Below, piece after piece: positions 9,391 to 20,330 of a stretch of DNA of 64,000 nt. How positions within the stretch are numbered: position 1 is the stretch's first letter; every line of letters begins with the position of its first letter. This stretch comes from Bettongia penicillata ogilbyi (taxonomy: Eukaryota > Chordata > Mammalia > Diprotodontia > Potoroidae): contig JAJHZJ010000311.1 of the NCBI GenBank assembly GCA_023548195.1, forward strand, positions 2,681,836-2,745,835, read 5' to 3'. The notes below the pieces were generated by a model. That model saw only the letters and a list, made by a program, of their open reading frames with translations, was not told the origin of the DNA and searched no databases. Position numbers and translations under genes: made by a program.

Positions 9391-9889
9391 CGTAACAGTT
9401 GAATGAGAGAATAAACAGATGAGATGAAAGCTATGCCAACCATGTGGGTCTAGATTAGGGATGTCTTAAATTTTGATTCCCATGTTCTAAAACTACACTT
9501 ATGTGCTCTATTTATTTATTTGATTTTTCCCCTTTAGGTCCTATTTTCCTCTTGACTACTCCTATCCACCCCCATCCCCATCCCTCACTAGAATGCGTAG
9601 GTTTGGAACCAGGCTTTGCTGGAGCAAGCGCTAAGGCTTATGAGACAGCCTGTTACATTTTCAGCGTGAGCATTTAAACCTCAGACATCAGCAAATGCTA
9701 TAGATCAGGGTTTGACTTATTCTTTTGTTGATAGTCTAGGCCAGGGATTGTGTGGCCTCGAGGCTGCCGGTTTCTCACCCCCGGTCTAGGCTTTAAAAAG
9801 TGATGGAAAAATTTTAATAACAGATTAAACTTAAAAGTGTGTCATGTTTATGTTTTTTTACCCCGAGAGAGTCAGTTGTTAAACATTTA
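9391..9889. other. mostly unassigned; possible hAT scrap at 9735-9795
   Basis: A short piece, 'gtgtggcctcgaggctgccgg', resembles the terminal sequence of the hAT-like fragment near 44865-44890 ('atgtggcctcaaggctgcagg'). The remainder shows nothing I can name. Confidence 0.35.
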
Positions 9890-10120
9890 CCAAGATACGT
9901 GCTGTTTGGAAATCTCAGGAGCCGCTACTCCAGGTTCAAGGTACTCTGTGTCTATGCTCCTAAAACCGTAGCTTAGGAGCTCCTCACTGGTGTATTTGCA
10001 TTTAATAGTCAACCAGTAGACACAATTAGCTGAAAGCAAAGGTCTTTACTGAAACAAAAATTTCCCCCATAGATACACATAGTGTCAGCAAGAAGAGTGG
10101 GTACATAAATGGAGCACATG
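9890..10120 (-). mobile_element. possible LTR fragment, shared with 29990-30200
   Basis: Two blocks match 29990-30200: 'ttcaaggtactctgtgtcta' with 'gtcaagatattctgtgtatc', and 'cacaattagctgaaagcaaag' with 'cacaattagttccattcaaag'. On the minus strand the latter reads like a polyadenylation region (AATAAA-like, then CCTTTG). It could be an endogenous retroviral LTR, but this is not proven. Confidence 0.4.
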
Positions 10121-10123
10121 AAT

Positions 10124-10140
10124 TGAAAAGTACATTTTTA
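10124..10140. repeat. target site duplication, left, of truncated L1
   Basis: 'tgaaaagtacattttta' pairs with 11011-11027 ('tgaaaagcacattttta'), 16 of 17 identical. Confidence 0.8.
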
Positions 10141-11010
10141 AGATTAATTAATTTATTTTGAGTTTTCAACATTCACTTTTGTAAGATTTGAGTTCTGATT
10201 TCCCCCCTCCCCTCCCTGCTCCCAAGACAGCATGCAATCTGATATAGGCTATATATGTAGAATCATATGAAACTTATTTCCACATTAGTCATGTTGTGAA
10301 AGAAGAATTAGAACAAAAGAGGAAAAACCACAAGAAAGAAAAAACAAATAAAAAAATAGTATGTTTCAATCTGCATTCAGATTCCATAGTTCTTCTGGAT
10401 GTTGATAGCATTTCCATCATGAGTCTTTTGGAATTGTCTCAGATCATTGCATTGCTGAGAAGAGTTAAAACTATCAAAGGTGATCAAAATGTTGCTATTA
10501 CTGTGTCCAATATTCTCCTGGTTCTACTCACTTCACTCGGCATCAGTTCATATAAGCCTTTCCAGGTTTTTCTGAAGTCTGCCTGCTCATCATTTCTTGT
10601 AGCACAATAGTATTCCATTACATTTATATACCTTAACTTGTTCAACCGTTTCCCAATTGATGGGCAGCCCCTCAATTTCCAATTCTTTGCCAGCAAAAAG
10701 AGCTGCTATGAATATTTTTGTACATCTGGATATTTTCCCCCTTTTAATGAATTCTTTGGTACACAGACCTAGAAGTGGTGTTGCTGGATCAAACAGTATG
10801 CACAGTTTTATAGCCCTTTGGGCATAGTTCCAATTGCTCTCCAGAATGGCTGGATCAGTTCACAACTCCACCAATAATGCATTGGTGTTTCAATTTTCCC
10901 ACATCTTCTCCAACATTTATCATTTTCTTGTTTTTTCACACTAGCCAATCTGTGATGTACCTCAAAATTATTTTAATTTGCATTTCTCTAATCAATAGTG
11001 AATTAGAGCA
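10141..11010 (-). mobile_element. 5'-truncated L1 (ORF2 C-terminus plus 3'UTR)
   Basis: An 870-bp minus-strand L1 sits between 17-bp direct repeats. Its open stretch (10696-10484) reads like the ORF2p C-terminal region: NWKLRGCPSIGKRLNKL, then MEYYCATRNDEQ, then VSRTRR. Primate L1 has the same order (cysteine/histidine-poor tail, METYY-like motif, SR.KTKH). More of the same region lies at 10700-11000 in broken frames. The 3' end (10141-10200) is an AT-rich block like the HAL1 3' end. It shows that enzyme-encoding L1s coexist with HAL1. Confidence 0.82.
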
Positions 11011-11027
11011 TGAAAAGCACATTTTTA
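11011..11027. repeat. target site duplication, right, of truncated L1
   Basis: Partner of 10124-10140, with one mismatch. Confidence 0.8.
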
Positions 11028-11719
11028 GAGAATGCATGTGGCCAAGGTGACTCATGCCTCCGATGCTGTAGGGCCCCAATTATCTCTCTCTTCTCCAGAT
11101 ATTCTGTTCCCCATGGACAGAATATCTCAGCTGGATGTGTTACTCTACTGGGCACCCTGGACATGCTTCCTGATGGGCATGGTACTGACAGATACCACTC
11201 TGGGTACCCTAATGGGTGAATAACTTCACCATAAGATGCAAAGGTTGATGTAGATGGGTGGGGAAGAGAGGAATCTCTTTCCCCCAAGAGATAAAGAGCG
11301 ATTCACTTTCAAGAGTTCTTTCAAATCTAGCCTTCCAGTTCTTTAATTTCCCTAAGTCTCCTGACCCTGTGCTTGAGTCCTCATGCCTCAGGTACATGAA
11401 AGAAATGTCAAACCTCAAGGACCCTGCTCTTTAAACTAAATTTGCCCCAAGTGCTGGAATTCTTAATTTTGGTCCTTGATGCAAAGCTAAGTACAATGTG
11501 AGGTATGAAGGGGCAGGTCATAGGGAAAATCAGGGAGGACTTCATTGAGGAGGTGTCATATTTAAAAGTTTTATTGGTATTTTTTGATTTTATGTCAGTC
11601 ATTTCCAAATACTACTTGTCATTTCCTTTTTCTTGCCCAGTGAAACTTCCCTTATGAAAAAAGAAAAAAAACTACAATTAAGCAGAGCCAGCTGATACAC
11701 TGAGTACATCACAAGGAAA
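11028..11719. other. no gene or known repeat recognised
   Basis: Overlapping short frames on both strands (11003-11287) have no family features. The sequence may belong to the same old repeat as 9890-10120, since the L1 inserted between them. Confidence 0.4.
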
Positions 11720-11721
11720 AC

Positions 11722-11990
11722 AAAGGGAGAGTTATTTATTATGCACTTACTATGTGCTAGGCATTGTGCCAAGTGCTTTACAAATATGATCTCATTTGAT
11801 TCTCACAATAATTATGAGGGGGTAGGTACTATGATTTCCCCCATTTTACAGATGAGGAAACTGGGGCAATCAGAGGTGATGGGACTTGCCCAGGGTCACA
11901 CAGTTAAGTCAATGTTGGAGGCTAGATTTAAACTCAGATTTTCCTGCCCCTAGATCCAGTCCTGTTTATCCACTCTGGCAAATGGCTGCC
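11722..11990 (-). mobile_element. MIR/THER CORE-SINE, nearly full length
   Basis: In reversed orientation it shows 'tgcacttactatgtgctagg', 'attttacagatgaggaaact', 'gacttgcccagggtcacaca' and the tRNA head remnant near 11960-11990. All are hallmarks of MIR-type SINEs. Confidence 0.85.
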
Positions 11991-12224
11991 TCAATAGGGT
12001 TTGTGATATTCCATACTTCTAGTCTCTCCCCTTTCTGTCAGAAGGAGGGAGTTATATTTTTCTCATCTCATCTCCCAGGCCAAAATTGGTCCTTGTAATT
12101 ACAAAATATTCATCTTCATTTTATTGCTCTTTTTATATCTTGTTCTAGTCATATAGTTTTTCTGATTCTTCCTACTTTGCCTCACATCAGTTTAGGCAAA
12201 ATTTCCCCATGTTTTGTATTGAAG

Positions 12225-12450
12225 AAAAATGGATGGTAGGGATTCATCTGGAGAACTGAAAGAATGAAGGCGTTTCAGGCTTAGGAAATAACACGTGCAA
12301 AGACACAGCACATTCCGGGAGAATAGGTCAGCCTGACTTATGGGGAGTAGCATGAGATAAGACTAAATATGCACGGTGAAAACAGACTTTAGATCCTTGA
12401 ATGCCAAGCAAGACTGTGAACTTTACACACTAGACAACGGTGACGATTTG
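12225..12450 (-). mobile_element. old L2 fragment
   Basis: 'ggaaataacacgtgcaaaga' and 'agatccttgaatgccaagc' to 'gtgaactttacacac' follow the order of reversed L2 3' sequence (accessory-weight words also seen at 14650 and 30780). Confidence 0.55.
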
Positions 12451-13290
12451 GGGGCAGAGGAGCGACAAAGCCAGATACACACATGAGGACATGCCAACCC
12501 ACCTCTTTTTGGCTGTCCCTAGAAAAACCTGTGTCTACAAAGTGCGAACATATAATTTAAAGAACGGCAACTAGGGTGGGACAACTTTGTTGGTCCCAAG
12601 GTGATAAAATTTTACAGGGTGCTGACGGATTTCTCCAGGGCATGTTTTCTACCCACTGGCAGTCTAGGTGAGCTCCTTCCCCTGGTCACATTCTCAGCAA
12701 TTAGCAGAAGTATAATTATATAGTCTGGATACTTCTCTGGGTCAGGTTACTGAACAGTGTCCAGAGGCTCAGGTCCTCCCTGCCATGCATAAATATACTA
12801 GTGGCCACAGATTATGGAGCAAATGTAGACTCCGGCCTTAAGGCATTTTCATTTCAGATGAACTGATGGGCTAAGAGACCAGCTAAAAGGGGTTAAAAAC
12901 AAAACAAAAATGAAATAAACATGAACAAATGAAGTGATCACAGGCAGGGCTGGCCAAGGAGACATCTTCAGGCTTTGCTAAAGTACAGCCCCCAGCAATC
13001 AGTAGAACATTTTCCCACAGTCTGGGAAATTTAGCTCCACCCTGTGAGGTCAGCCCTGCCTTAGAATCTGGAACCAGCCAGTGCCTGGATCAGGGAATTA
13101 GGAATATCCCTAAAGAAGTCACTTGCTGGCTCACCATTGGGTCAGTCTGGTTTTTAGGCTGCCTCTTATGCTGTACCACTACTCAGGGGTCAGATCCTGG
13201 CCAACATTGGAGTCCCTACCTCAGCACCCTAGTCTCCAAATAATTAAATCTCTTGTATCTTCTGCCAATTACTTCTTTTCTGCCTCCCCA
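12451..13290. other. no gene or known repeat recognised
   Basis: Mixed-composition, apparently single-copy sequence. I see no exon-like open frame with supporting splice context. Confidence 0.5.
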
Positions 13291-13292
13291 CC

Positions 13293-13440
13293 ACAGGCCT
13301 AGTGGAAAGAGGGCTGGACTTGGCTTTAAGAAGACCTGAGCTCTATTTCTGCTTGGTATAATTATTAGTTTAGTGACTTTAGACAAGTCACTAAATTTCT
13401 TGAACCTCAGTTTCTTTATCTGTAAAATATAGATTGTAAA
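13293..13440 (+). mobile_element. MIR relic
   Basis: 'ctagtggaaagagggctgga' leads to 'tagtgactttagacaagtca' and 'cctcagtttctttatctgta', the MIR order on the plus strand. Confidence 0.75.
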
Positions 13441-13955
13441 ATATAAATTATATCTTGTAAAAATACAAATATAGGGGTAAAATATAGATTGCCTCTAACT
13501 TCTCTCCCAGATCTAAATGTTTTATCCAATGAATACCTCACTTATTACTAGATTATGTTCTGGCTGCATTTGGGAATGTTGTGGCTTCTGTGGTCCTTGG
13601 GCTATGTTTGACATCTGTGGTCTATGACATTAAAGATTAAGGGCCTTGCTAAGGGTCATCCACCCAGTGTGTCAGAGGCTGGACTGGAACCCAGGCCTCT
13701 CTTGGCTCCGAGATCTTTTCTCTATCCTAGTCAAGCTACTCTGCTTTTTGGAGTAACAGAAATAGAGCACATGCTCCATCAATAATGCTGTTTCTACTAA
13801 AATCAATACTCAGCACAATAATGGTTTAATGATCTTGTTGATGTAGGCCTATTATCCACAATTTACCTGTAACTTTCCCAGTCTTGCCCCAACTTACAGC
13901 CAAGGTACTGAGCACCTTCCTTGGGTTCTCCCTACCATTTTGTGAATTCCAATCT
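13441..13955. other. mostly unassigned; MIR-like scrap at 13635-13735
   Basis: 'aagggtcatccacccagtgt' followed by 'ctggactggaacccaggcctct' looks like a reversed MIR-type fragment. The rest is not recognised. Confidence 0.4.
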
Positions 13956-13959
13956 ATGA

Positions 13960-14300
13960 CATGAGCTGCTTGTCAGTTATCCCTCATTCTTGCTACGTTA
14001 CCAGCCCATCTGTTTTTTTTTTCCCCTTTCTGATAATACATTTTTCTGACCCCTTTTTTTCCACAGCTTCTCCTGCATAATTCCACATTTGTAATATTTG
14101 GCTCCTGTTCACTTCCACCATGAACTTCTCCACTGACCTTTGGGTGATCCTTAATAACAGATGGCTTGTAGTAATCCATGACTCACAGTCATACAATTTG
14201 TTGGAAAAATATTGATGATAAAAAGATGTGTTTTTGCTTCAGATTCATTTTCCAGCCCATCTTCCACCTCCTGTTCAATTCTGAGCCCTGTTTGCTGTCT
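13960..14300 (-). mobile_element. RTE/BovB-like LINE ORF2 C-terminal relic
   Basis: Minus-strand frames give YDCESWITT (14190-14164), then a stretch ending EKCIIRKGKKK, and in the next frame NRWAGNVARMRDN near 13973-14015. RTE-clade LINEs end with the same order: YG.E.W.LT, a basic I.KRK segment, then W.GHVARM.DNR. At least one frameshift separates the parts, so it is non-functional. The orientation and motif order make this the clearest RTE piece in the window. Confidence 0.68.
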
Positions 14301-14379
14301 GTTGGTAGCATCTGCACCAAATATATGTTTTGGTGGATGAGTGTGCAGATTATCCATCCAAGTGCACATCCATCTGAGC

Positions 14380-14925
14380 CAAATATTTATTAAGCACCTA
14401 CTATGTACCACCTACACTGTGCTAAGTACTGGGGAGACAAAGAAAGGCAAAAGATGTCCCCTGTCTCAAAGAGCTCATAGTGTAATGGCAGAGACATGCA
14501 AATAACCATGCAAATAAACTGTATTTAGGACAAATGGGAAATAATCAATAAAGGGAAAGTCCTAGAATGAACGGAGATGGGGAAAGGGAGATTTTTAGCT
14601 GGGATACAGAAAAGACTAGAGAAACCAGGAAACAGAGATGAGGATCAAGAGTGTTTCAGTATGGGAGGCAGATCAGTGAATGCTCAGAGTGGAGAGATGC
14701 AGTGTCTCATGGAAGGAATGGAAAGGAGGCCAATGCTACTCGGTCACAGAGCACATGGTAGGGAGCAAAGTGCAAGAAGACTGGAAAGGTGGTGAGGAGG
14801 ACAAGTTCCCAGAGCACTAGATAGATGATTTTCTATTTGATGCAGAGGTGATATAGGGAGCCACTGGAGTTTATTGAATTGTGGGGGATGGGTGACTTGA
14901 GGAGGATATGATCAGAATTTTAAAC
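14380..14925 (-). mobile_element. L2 relic (3' half)
   Basis: The reversed L2 order is clear: 'ttattaagcacctactatgt', 'agagctcatagtgtaatgg', 'gagtgtttcagtatgggag', then 'agggagccactggagttt'. Open frames here are chance. Confidence 0.75.
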
Positions 14926-15630
14926 TCCACATGTATAAAATAACTCATTATCTTTCCCCAGCAAAACCTCCCCCTCCATTTCCAAACTTCCCTATTATTT
15001 TCAAGGGCACCACTATCTTCCCAGGCACCCAGGCTTCCAATCTAGGTGTCTTACTTGACTTTTCATGTTCTCTCACCTCTGACCCAATATTTTGCAAGGC
15101 TCATTTATTTTACCTTTGTAATATCTCTCATACTTGCCCCTCTCTCTCCTCTTACACAGCCACCACGTTGGTATGGATCTCTATGAGCTATTGCCTAATA
15201 ACCTAATCTTATAACGGATTACCTGTTACAATAGACTGCTGGTCAGTCACTACGCCTTAAGTCTCTTCCAACTCCAGTCCATCTTCCACCCAACTGTGTA
15301 AGTGTCCTTCCTAAATCAGACTTCTAATGTATTACTCCATGTCACCCCATTACTCAAACTCTAGTGGCTTCTTATCACCTCTGGGATCAAATGCAAAATC
15401 CTGTTTGGTACTCAAAGCCTTTCATAACTGGCACTTACCCTACTCCAGCCTTTCCAGTCTTATCCTTATTTCCTCACTACCATGTACCCTGTGATTCAGT
15501 GACAATGCCCTCCTTACTGTTCCTCCCATGAAACACTCCATTTCCAGATTCTGGGCATTTTTGCTGGACGCCCCAACCCCCATGCCTAAAATGCTCTCCT
15601 TCCTCTTCTCTCTCTCTGGGTTTCCTTCAA
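14926..15630 (+). mobile_element. L2 relic (ORF2 end and 3'UTR)
   Basis: Plus-strand L2 words follow in order: 'ttccaatctaggtgtcttac', 'cattactcaaactctagtgg', 'ggatcaaatgcaaaatcctg', 'actccagcctttccagtctt', 'aaatgctctcct'. It lies head to head with the minus-strand L2 at 14380-14925. Confidence 0.8.
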
Positions 15631-15634
15631 ATCT

Positions 15635-15715
15635 GATGTCACCCGGGTAGCAATCAGCAGAGGCAGCATTCAAACCCAGATCCTCTGGCTCCAAGCCCTG
15701 GTTCATTACATCAAC
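15635..15715 (-). mobile_element. MIR-type fragment
   Basis: 'gaggcagcattcaaacccag' and 'tcctctggctccaagccctg' form the reversed tRNA-like head region of a MIR-type SINE. Confidence 0.5.
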
Positions 15716-15739
15716 CTTTTTTTCTCTCCTGGGACACAG

Positions 15740-15885
15740 ACAGGATGGAAGGAGCCCTGGCCTTGGAGTCCAGAGAACTGGGTTGGAATTCTGACTTGAC
15801 TGATTTTTCATTGAATTATTTAGGACAATGTCCCAACCTTTGAGCCGAGATCTCCTCATTTCTTTAATGAGTAGGAGAAGGGTGT
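15740..15885 (+). mobile_element. MIR relic
   Basis: 'aaggagccctggccttggag' followed by 'cagagaactgggttggaatt' and a decayed CORE segment. Confidence 0.6.
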
Positions 15886-16564
15886 AAGGCAGGTGGAAGG
15901 AGAAGGAGGCAATGGTCAAAGCAGGGGAAACTAAGGACAAGCTGGAAGTTGGGGCAAGACAGGTGAAGGTCCTGCTGTCCCATCCCTTCACCTACCATCT
16001 TCCCCTTCTCTCTATGCCATCCAATGAAGGTAATCAATTACTTCACCCATGTGGGCATGGGAGAGAGTTCATCACATGTATGCCCAGGTCTTGTGACCAC
16101 TGATCAACAGGGACTCACGTCCCTCCGCCCACCTGCCACTGCCTGGTGAGATCAGGGAAGTCTCAGGAGGTAGTATAGGGCAATCAGTTTTCACAAACCT
16201 TGTGACACAGAATCATCACTATGTACATATTTGTAGTCATCTGTGCCCAGAATTTAAAATAATTTATAGCTCAGGGCAACAGGCAAGACTTTTGCCAGGG
16301 ACACATACAACACAGACCCATGACTGCCAACACCCTGGCAAACAAATCCCTCTGAGTCATAGTAGTCTCCCCTGGTTCATTTTTTCTCCTTCTAAAACAC
16401 ATAGTCCTACCCCTAGAGATCAATGGGCCAATCTACAAGCCCACAGGGGTACAGGTCCTTCTTGCTCAGTGGAACCTAGGATTACATCAGAGCTCGGGGG
16501 CTGGCACGTTACATTGTTGACATATTAAGCTTATATTCACTAGACTGTCCAAATTCGAATTGCC
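15886..16564. other. no gene or known repeat recognised
   Basis: Apparently single-copy sequence. The open frame at 16202-16528 has no family features. Confidence 0.45.
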
Positions 16565-16690
16565 TAGTTAGTTAACAATCCTAGCTCTGTCACTACCTAC
16601 ATGAGTTTCCTTGGACAAGCACGTAACCTTTTGTGGCCTCAGTTTCCTTATTTGTGAGGTGTGTGCGCGTGTGCGCTTGCTCGCTCACGC
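16565..16690 (+). mobile_element. MIR relic ending in a short TG/CG tract
   Basis: 'tagctctgtcactacctaca' to 'tggcctcagtttccttattt' is MIR order. It runs directly into 'gtgtgtgcgcgtgtgcgc'. Confidence 0.7.
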
Positions 16691-16829
16691 TTGACCTGTC
16701 AGTTACCCTTAACCTGCTTTAGCCTGTCTGGTGTGGCTGCTGCACTTGCTGTAGCTTCTTGGAGCCACAGTTAAGAGTAAGGTGACAGGTGGACACCAAA
16801 GGTGAATGAACAGACATCAGAAGAAGGTG

Positions 16830-17115
16830 ATAGTCTTCTATGAACACCCCACACAGATACCACAACTTGTTCAGCTGTTCCTCAATTGGTGGGCTCCTCA
16901 ATTCTTTGTCACCATAAAAAGAGCTGCAATAAATATTTTTATACATGAGCCCTTTTCCACTTTTTTTGATGGGGGGGTAGGAGGGTGGGGTGGGGGGTGG
17001 GTATAGACCTAGTGCCAATATTGCAGGGTCAAAGGTTATGCAAAATTTAATAGCTTTTTGGGCACCATGCTGAATTACTTTCCAGAATGGCTGAGCTACT
17101 TCACAGCTCCATTAC
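16830..17115 (-). mobile_element. old L1 ORF2 3' fragment
   Basis: Collinear with 10630-10870: 'ttcagctgttcctcaattgg', 'aaaaagagctgcaataaata', 'tttccagaatggctgagcta'. It carries a local G-rich insertion near 16970-17000. Confidence 0.75.
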
Positions 17116-17220
17116 TTTAGGTAAACATCTGAGAAAGCTGGGGGCTCTGCCATCTTCCGGCATCCATGTAGAAGGTGATTGAGATTTCCATCTGAACAGT
17201 AGCTTCCATGGATAGACTTG

Positions 17221-17558
17221 TCAGCCAGGGACAATTAACAACAGATTAGTCTAAGCTATAAAAACAAAGAGTAACGAGCCTTTCTTTCGTATTTGCCTGC
17301 TCTTGGCCCACTAAAACAACACAGGCACTTGCCTGGTACAATAAAGTCTTTCATTGTGGAGATAGAAATCTCCTGGTTATAGGACAGGTTTCCAGAAGCC
17401 TCAGCCTCGAATTGACATTAGTTTATCAGGCCTCTTTAGCTCCTGTTTAACTCCTGTTTACACAAACGCCCATTATCAGGTACGGAGATTACCTTCAAAG
17501 TGGTGTCCAGAAGACCAGCATCTCTTAAAGGGCCAGTCAGGTCCTTCAGCCAGGGACA
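17221..17558 (+). mobile_element. LTR-like segment bracketed by 13-bp direct repeats
   Basis: 'tcagccagggaca' occurs at 17221-17233 and 17546-17558. Inside, 'ctataaaaac' (about 17256) is followed about 90 bases later by 'aataaagtc' (about 17340). This TATA-to-polyadenylation spacing is typical of a retroviral LTR. There are no coding parts. The direct repeats are longer than normal LTR target duplications, so their meaning is open. Confidence 0.4.
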
Positions 17559-17559
17559 G

Positions 17560-18219
17560 AATATTTCCCCAACATCAAGAGTGGGGAGTGATGTGTATGG
17601 CTGGTGCATTATTTTATTTTCATGAGCAAAATTCTGTGATTAAATTTGTTTTCTCCAAGCTATTTTGTTAGCTGAGGTGTTTGCATGCTCAATTCCACAC
17701 ACTAATATTTTCTTCTTTAGCAAAACATTAATTATCCCACCCAGCTCCCTTTCCCCTAGCTTTTGTTTGGCTCCACTTTCATCAGCTGTTCAGTATAAAG
17801 CAATTTTGTGTTTTTCCATCATCTCCCTGGCTTATTGTAGTGGAGAGACGGCCTATTTGACATCTGACTTCATGTGTGAGCTCAGCTCTCATTCATAAGG
17901 AGATCATTAATTTTTAGGGGGAAGGAGAGAGGTGATGGCTGCAGACTGAGTCTTAGGAAAGCAGACAAACTAGAAGCCTGAAGGACAGAATAGGAATGTT
18001 GATATGTCACCCATTCCTTTCTCTCCTCGATTTCAATCAGTCCCCAATGGGAGTGGGGGGAGGGGTGGAAATCACGCAGAGTCTCCTCCAAATTGTATAT
18101 TTCCCTCAACTGCTCCTCATTGTCCACATACGTTGGGTTAACTAGACCCCAGACATCTGAACAACTCTAGCTTATTCTCTCTCTGGTTGAGAATTCTCTG
18201 TTTTACATTTGGAGAAGCT
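17560..18219. other. no gene or known repeat recognised
   Basis: AT-rich left part and mixed right part. The open frames at 17665 and 18127 carry no recognisable features. Confidence 0.45.
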
Positions 18220-18372
18220 GAGACAGATAGAGTAGGTGACTTTCTCTCAATGACAGAGTAAGTGTCCAGGATTACATAGCTAACAAGTTTCTGAGGCTGG
18301 ATTTGAACTCATCTTCCTGACTTTAGGTCCAGTGTTCTATATACTATGCCATCTATCTGCCTAGTATGGTAG
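18220..18372 (-). mobile_element. MIR/THER relic
   Basis: 'ctggatttgaactcatcttc' and 'ttctatatactatgccatct' are the reversed SINE head, preceded by a decayed CORE region. Confidence 0.7.
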
Positions 18373-19828
18373 TGGCTTGGCACTCACTTCCTTGCTCTCC
18401 TATCTTCAAGAAGGGCATTGGGCTGGAATTACATCTATCTATTACATGTCAAATATTTGAATTCTAGGAGCAGGGCTTTCTTGTGCTTCCAGATGAAAGG
18501 AAATTTTATGGTTGCTCAACATTACTTTCCTTCATGCCAGTCTTTGCTAGTTAGGGTATGGGCTGGTGGGGAGGTGTGGCAGGAGAGTAATTCTGCCCCA
18601 AATTTGGAGGGTAACCATTAGTTTAATCTTGGCTGCCTTAACTCCCAGTCCCACTTTATGCTCATTACACGAAAGACAATCATAGATAGTGATCAAACAT
18701 ATTTATTTAAACAAGCAGGTAAAACAATAGATCAAGAAATTCATACGAATTAGTTAGGCAACAGAACGTACAGAAATTAGGGGACTCTATACCCTAGACA
18801 TGAAATGAAATCTTAGTTTAACTATTTCAGCCAATGACTCTTCTCTCTGCAATCTTAGAATCCAAGGACATGATGGGGTTTCAGTGTTTCCCCACATGTC
18901 TGCTCCTTGGGGGAGAGGTTGTCTCTCATATACCATAGACATCTTGTCTCTCCTTCCTCCTGTGATTCTCTCTCCCAGAGGTCTCTCAGGCAATCAGGAG
19001 TCATAACCCCATACCAGTAAGCAGTGTCATAGGCCTGTCCTTCAGGGGACCTTCAAAAAATGTAGTGGAGGGGATAGGCCAGATACCTGTGACATCATAA
19101 ATCTCTGTACATAAAGTCAGGTGATCCAAAGTCCACCTAGAGAGGAGCCAATGCAATTCCAGGGCCTTCCTAGCTTTCAAATCTATTCTCTGAAGTCTAT
19201 TTACTGGATGATTAAAAAAAAATCCAGTCCAATTGTTTGAATAGACACTTGAAAACCAAATTAATTTTAGTGAGGTCTTGGGAAAGGCCTAGAGACCAGA
19301 GCTGATCAAGTTTAGGGTAGAGACACAGTATGGACAGTGATATAGAGGTAAAAGCATTAAGTTCTACCTGGGCAGGAAAAGATACCTACGATATCCTGGA
19401 TTCAAGAGAGAACTTTCCTTGTGGTCTGACCCTTCAGACATTCTTGGCCATTGTGCTCCAACCTCGCTCCTCTGAGAGGGGGTAAGGATCCCCTTTTAGA
19501 CACTCTTTAATTAGATAGTACAACCAGAAACCAAGCTTTCAAAGCCTAACCTTGTTTACCAGGTAGAGGACTCTGTTGTTTGAAGGTCAGCCTCCCTCCT
19601 CTCCCCTTAGGTTTTTTCTTCTACTCCATCAGCTATGAAACCTCTGGTCCTATTGCCCTGTCCTCTAGCCCAGAGAAGATACCAAAATATTTCTGTGTTT
19701 CCTCTGGAAAAATTCTGGGAGGTCTGTTTATGGCTACATCAGAGGCAGCACACATCTGTCTATCCAAGGACCTGGAATGCTGCAGCTCCAAACACAGGAA
19801 CTGGAATTTGCAAGAACCTGGATTAGGG
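18373..19828. other. no gene recognised; possible old LTR near 18640-18760
   Basis: On the minus strand 'gtttaaataaatatgtttg' (near 18715-18690) could be an LTR polyadenylation region, but nothing else supports it. The remainder to 19828 is unassigned. Confidence 0.35.
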
Positions 19829-19895
19829 TGTGTACACACACACGCACACATGCACATGCACACGCGTACACACACATGCACATGCACAAACACAC
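19829..19895. repeat. CA-rich microsatellite
   Basis: Imperfect (CA)n with TG and CG steps. Overlapping open frames on both strands here are artefacts of the repeat. Confidence 0.85.
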
Positions 19896-20124
19896 CCTCT
19901 TACTCTGTTGGAGAAGTGCACTTTATGATTTGCATGTTTATTTAGGCTCACCAGTTAAGTCAAAAATGAAATTTATTGATGACAATTAAAAATAAAATAT
20001 TCCACTAGATTTTTAAAAAAAAGATCAATTTAGAGATTCTACTATTTCCCCACGCATCCAATGAGTTTCATGCCACCTTTCTCCTCTAGACAGGGTCTAG
20101 CCTTGGGGCAGTCAGATGGTTTGG

Positions 20125-20330
20125 GAATAAGAGTGTTCTACAAGAAAGACGAGTTTAAACTTGCCTTAGCTATTTACTAATTGTGAGATCTTAGATAAGT
20201 CTCTTAGCCTCAGTTGCCTCATCTGTAAAATGGGAATGATAAAAGCACCTGTCTTATGGGGATGTTGTGAATAACATATACAAAGTCCTATAAAAATGTT
20301 AGCTATTACTATGTGTTATTATTGAGAGGT
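20125..20330 (+). mobile_element. MIR relic
   Basis: 'tagctatttactaattgtga', 'cctcagttgcctcatctgta' and 'gggatgttgtgaataacat' are in MIR order, with a good 3' half. Confidence 0.8.
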
